Shown here in pieces: positions 13,666 to 16,095 of a stretch of DNA of 16,095 nt. This DNA comes from JARLFX01 sp036404255 (lineage in GTDB: Bacteria; Acidobacteriota; Terriglobia; Terriglobales; Acidobacteriaceae). The translations under genes and the position numbers were made by a program. Location of the stretch: contig DASWOP010000140.1 of assembly GCA_036404255.1 (NCBI GenBank), positions 1 through 16,095 of the forward strand. The letters run 5' to 3'. Positions within the stretch are counted from its first letter, which is position 1. Every line of letters starts with the position of its first letter. The notes below the pieces were generated by a model that was not told where the DNA came from, did not search any database, and saw only the letters and a program-made list of their open reading frames with translations.

Positions 13666-14889
13666 TCATGCGTTGAGCAGGGAGACGACGGCAGCGGCGG
13701 CACGCTCAATGGCGGGCGTCTCCAGGGGGCGCAGGCGATGGCGGACGTCGTCCAGCCCGGTGATCATGGCGGCGCGCTCCGGAGTGTCCTGTAACAGCGG
13801 GAGCAGTTCGCCGAGGATATTGTCCGCGGTGAAGCGGTCTTGCAGCAACTCCGGGACGATGCGGCGACCAGCGATCAGGTTCACCATGGCGACGGGCACG
13901 TTGCCGTCCTCATCCAGGGGGGCAGGAATCTCCGGCGGATAACTGATGCAGTTTTTGGCGATGGCGTAGGTGATGGCTGAGGTCTTGTAGACGACGATGA
14001 AGGGACGGCCGATGAGGGCGGCGAGGACCGTGGCGGTGCCGCTGGCGACGATGGCGGCGCGGGAGTGGAAGAGGGCTGCCGCTGCGTCCTTCACGAAGCT
14101 GATGCGGGCGGGAGAGGCTGCCTCCATCAGGCTGCTGCCGAAGCTCGAACCCAGTTTCTCAATCTGCTGGGGGCTCAGGGTTGGAGCAAGGGGAACCACA
14201 AATTCATACTGGGCACCGAGCTGATGGGCGGCCCGTACCATCTCCGGCAGATTGAGCATGATCTCGTGCACGCGGCTGCCGGGAAGAAGAGCGATCCAGG
14301 GCTTGGAGGCGTCGAGCGGATCGGCGGCGAACTCGGGAATGGAGATGGTCTGTTCGGCTAATTGCTCGCGGGTAACAGTGGTGGGCGGTTCATCGGCCAA
14401 GGGGTGGCCGATGAACTCTACCTGCACGCCGCGGGCGCGGTAGAACGGCTCTTCAAAGGGAAAGATGACCAGCATCTTGCTCACGAGCTCTTGTACGGTT
14501 GCGAGCCGGTTCTTCTTCCATGCCCAGAGTTGCGGACTGACGAGATAGACGACGGGAACGCCGAGCTTTTTCAGGTGGCGGGCGAGGCGCAGGTTCACGT
14601 CTGGGTAGTCGATCAGCACGGCGATCTGCGGCGGATTGGCGCGGATGGAGTTGACGAGGCGGCGGTAGGCGCCATAGATGCGGGGCAGGTGCAGAAGCAC
14701 TTCGGTGATGCCCATGACGGCGACATCTTCTGCGCGGATGATGCGCTCCAGTCCGGCGGACTCCATCTGCGTGCCGCCGAGGCCGAAGAAGGTGGCGCCC
14801 GGTTGCAGGCGGCGCAGAGCGGTGATGAGCTGCGCGCCGTAGTGGTCACCGCTGGCTTCGCCGGCGGAGAGAAAGATGCGCGGCGGCAT
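13666..14889 (-). CDS. lpxB: Lipid-A-disaccharide synthase
   Basis: Condenses UDP-2,3-diacylglucosamine with lipid X to form the lipid A disaccharide at the inner face of the inner membrane (GT19). The 407-residue protein begins MPPRIFLSAGEASGDHYG with the conserved Glu11. It has LIDYPDVNLRLARHLKKLG, YLVSPQLWAWKKNR, IALLPGSRVHEI and ASGTATVLAALIGRPFIVVYK. In the last motif the residue normally Glu (TATLEAAL) is Leu. A short insertion (PPEIPAPLDEDGN) precedes the usual VNLIAGR...VPELLQ. The ATG overlaps the upstream ABC-exporter stop codon by one base (TGATG), with GGAG 4 nt before it, so translation is probably coupled. Downstream, hairpin element copy 3 is the nearest structure that could affect the transcript's 3' end. 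Confidence 0.95.
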   Translation of the reverse strand: MPPRIFLSAGEASGDHYGAQLITALRRLQPGATFFGLGGTQMESAGLERIIRAEDVAVMGITEVLLHLPRIYGAYRRLVNSIRANPPQIAVLIDYPDVNLRLARHLKKLGVPVVYLVSPQLWAWKKNRLATVQELVSKMLVIFPFEEPFYRARGVQVEFIGHPLADEPPTTVTREQLAEQTISIPEFAADPLDASKPWIALLPGSRVHEIMLNLPEMVRAAHQLGAQYEFVVPLAPTLSPQQIEKLGSSFGSSLMEAASPARISFVKDAAAALFHSRAAIVASGTATVLAALIGRPFIVVYKTSAITYAIAKNCISYPPEIPAPLDEDGNVPVAMVNLIAGRRIVPELLQDRFTADNILGELLPLLQDTPERAAMITGLDDVRHRLRPLETPAIERAAAAVVSLLNA

Positions 14890-16095
14890 CAGGCTCCGCC
14901 TTCGGCCAATGCGGGCGAGAGGCCCGTGGGCTCGCCGGAAGATTCGTGGTCCTGATCCTGATATTGAAGTTGGTAGAGCTTCCAGTAGAGGCCGTGCTGG
15001 GCGAGAAGTTCCTGGTGGGTGCCGAATTCGCGCAGACGGCCCTTGTGCATGACGAGAATAACGTCGGCGGATTGCACGGTGGAGAGGCGATGTGCGATCA
15101 GGACTGAAGTGCGGCCCTGAATCATGCGGCGGAGGGCGGCGCGGACGCGCAGTTCGGTGTCGGTATCTACGCTGGAGGTGGCTTCGTCGAGGATGAGGAT
15201 GCCGGGGTCGTGCGCGAGAGCGCGGGCGAAGCTGATGAGCTGCTTCTGGCCGGTGGAGAGGGTGCTGCCGCGCTCCTGCACTGGTTCGGCGTAGCCACCG
15301 GGGAGGGATTCGATGAAGTCGGAGACGTTCACTTCGGCGGCGGCGCGGTGCATGCGCTCGTCGGTGATCTTTGAGCCGAGACGGATGTTGTCTGCGATGG
15401 TGCCGGAGAAGAGGAACGGGTCCTGCAGGACGACGCCGAAGCGTTTGCGCAGGGCGGTCTGGTCCTGCTGGCGGACATCGACGCCGTCAATCAGGATGGA
15501 ACCGTGCTGGATGTCGTAGAAGCGCATCATCAGGCTGGTGATGGTGGTTTTGCCTGCGCCGGTGTGGCCGACGATGGCGGCGGTCTGGTCGGGCTCAATC
15601 ACGAAGCTGACACCGCAGAGTATCCACTCGATGCCGGTCATGGCACGGAGTTCGTCGTCTGTGGCGGTGGCAATGCGTGCCTGCTGGTCTTCGTCGAGCC
15701 GCTGGTAGGTGAACCAGACGTTGCGGAATTCGATGCGGCCGGAGTGGTCACCCGCGATGGGATTTGCGGGGGAGACGATCTCAGCTTCGGTATCCAGCAG
15801 CTTGAAGACGCGTTCGCTGGCGGCCATGGCGGCCTGCAGGATGTTGTACTTTTCGCTGAGGTCCTGGATGGGACGGAAGAAGCGCTGCGCGTACTGCACG
15901 AAGGCAACTACGACGCCGATGCTGACGGTTCCGAGCCAGTGATGCGAGTGCGCAAGGGTGGCTCCGCCGCCGAGCCAGATGACGGCGGCGATGGCGAGGG
16001 CGCTGAGGAGATCGACGGCGGGGTAGTAGACGGCGTAGGCCATGATGGCGTCTTTGAACGCCTCCATGTGCTGGCGGTTGACGGCGGCAAAGTCA
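14889..16095 (-). CDS. ABC exporter, fused permease/ATPase, partial (MsbA-like)
   Basis: The C-terminal 401 residues of a fused transmembrane/ATP-binding half-transporter; the N-terminus is off the right edge. The visible part starts in the membrane domain (MAYAVYYPAVDLLSALAIAAVIWLGGG, then a helix around FVQYAQRFFRPIQDLSEKYNILQAAMAASERVF). The ATPase domain has an A-loop Tyr (VWFTYQ), Walker A GHTGAGKTT, Q-loop VVLQDPFLFSGTI, signature LSTGQKQ (LSGGQ variant), Walker B ILILDEA and H-loop IAHRLST. About 20 extra residues (within QQARIATATDDELRAMTGI) lie between the A-loop and Walker A. Its stop codon overlaps the lpxB start, so a role in flipping lipid A or its precursor is a reasonable inference. 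A multidrug exporter of the heterodimeric type is the alternative, as the motif set fits both. Confidence 0.92.
   Translation of the reverse strand, partial: DFAAVNRQHMEAFKDAIMAYAVYYPAVDLLSALAIAAVIWLGGGATLAHSHHWLGTVSIGVVVAFVQYAQRFFRPIQDLSEKYNILQAAMAASERVFKLLDTEAEIVSPANPIAGDHSGRIEFRNVWFTYQRLDEDQQARIATATDDELRAMTGIEWILCGVSFVIEPDQTAAIVGHTGAGKTTITSLMMRFYDIQHGSILIDGVDVRQQDQTALRKRFGVVLQDPFLFSGTIADNIRLGSKITDERMHRAAAEVNVSDFIESLPGGYAEPVQERGSTLSTGQKQLISFARALAHDPGILILDEATSSVDTDTELRVRAALRRMIQGRTSVLIAHRLSTVQSADVILVMHKGRLREFGTHQELLAQHGLYWKLYQLQYQDQDHESSGEPTGLSPALAEGGA

Overview
The window is a GC-rich stretch of chromosome, almost certainly from a Gram-negative member of the Acidobacteriota (class Terriglobia; a Granulicella, Terriglobus, Edaphobacter or Acidobacterium relative). 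This is an inference from three things: lipid A genes (lpxB beside an MsbA-like ABC exporter), a glucose-6-phosphate isomerase of the type found in transaldolase-isomerase fusions, and dispersed hairpin repeats built on GGCTRAAGCC. No rRNA, tRNA, transposase, phage gene or CRISPR array is visible. The content is mostly housekeeping and cell envelope.

Layout. 1-1524 (-) is the first 508 codons of a class II glutamine-dependent asparagine synthetase, cut by the left edge. 1525-1958 is a divergent intergenic region holding a three-hairpin repeat and five 18-bp tandem repeats. 1959-3668 (+) is a stand-alone glucose-6-phosphate isomerase. It converges on a 1-Cys peroxiredoxin (3815-4471, -) across a perfect bidirectional terminator. 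The peroxiredoxin is divergent from a secreted BON-domain protein (4817-6205, +). A PpiD-like periplasmic foldase (6449-8419, +) follows, then the second copy of the three-hairpin repeat, then 4-alpha-glucanotransferase malQ (8751-10283, +). A tightly joined pair encodes a 61-residue protein and an isolated, apparently inactive NAD-binding domain of the 3-hydroxyacyl-CoA dehydrogenase type (10423-11187, +). After a cluster of small repeats comes an M1-peptidase-like protein with a TPR tail (11361-13373, -) that has lost every zinc ligand. The third three-hairpin repeat precedes lpxB (13666-14889, -), which overlaps the stop codon of an ABC exporter (14889 to the right edge, -).

How the genes relate. 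pgi and malQ belong to central sugar and storage-glucan metabolism but are not in one operon. PpiD, the BON protein, the M1-like protein, LpxB and the ABC exporter all act at or beyond the inner membrane. LpxB makes the lipid A disaccharide and the coupled exporter is a plausible flippase for the lipid A core, so these two form a real functional unit.

The most unusual signals are (1) a composite three-hairpin element present three times in one orientation, with compensatory stem changes and a different tandem repeat of about 18 bp following each copy; (2) the M1 pseudopeptidase; (3) the small-ORF plus dead dehydrogenase-domain pair. I found no clear defence, mobile or biosynthetic island.
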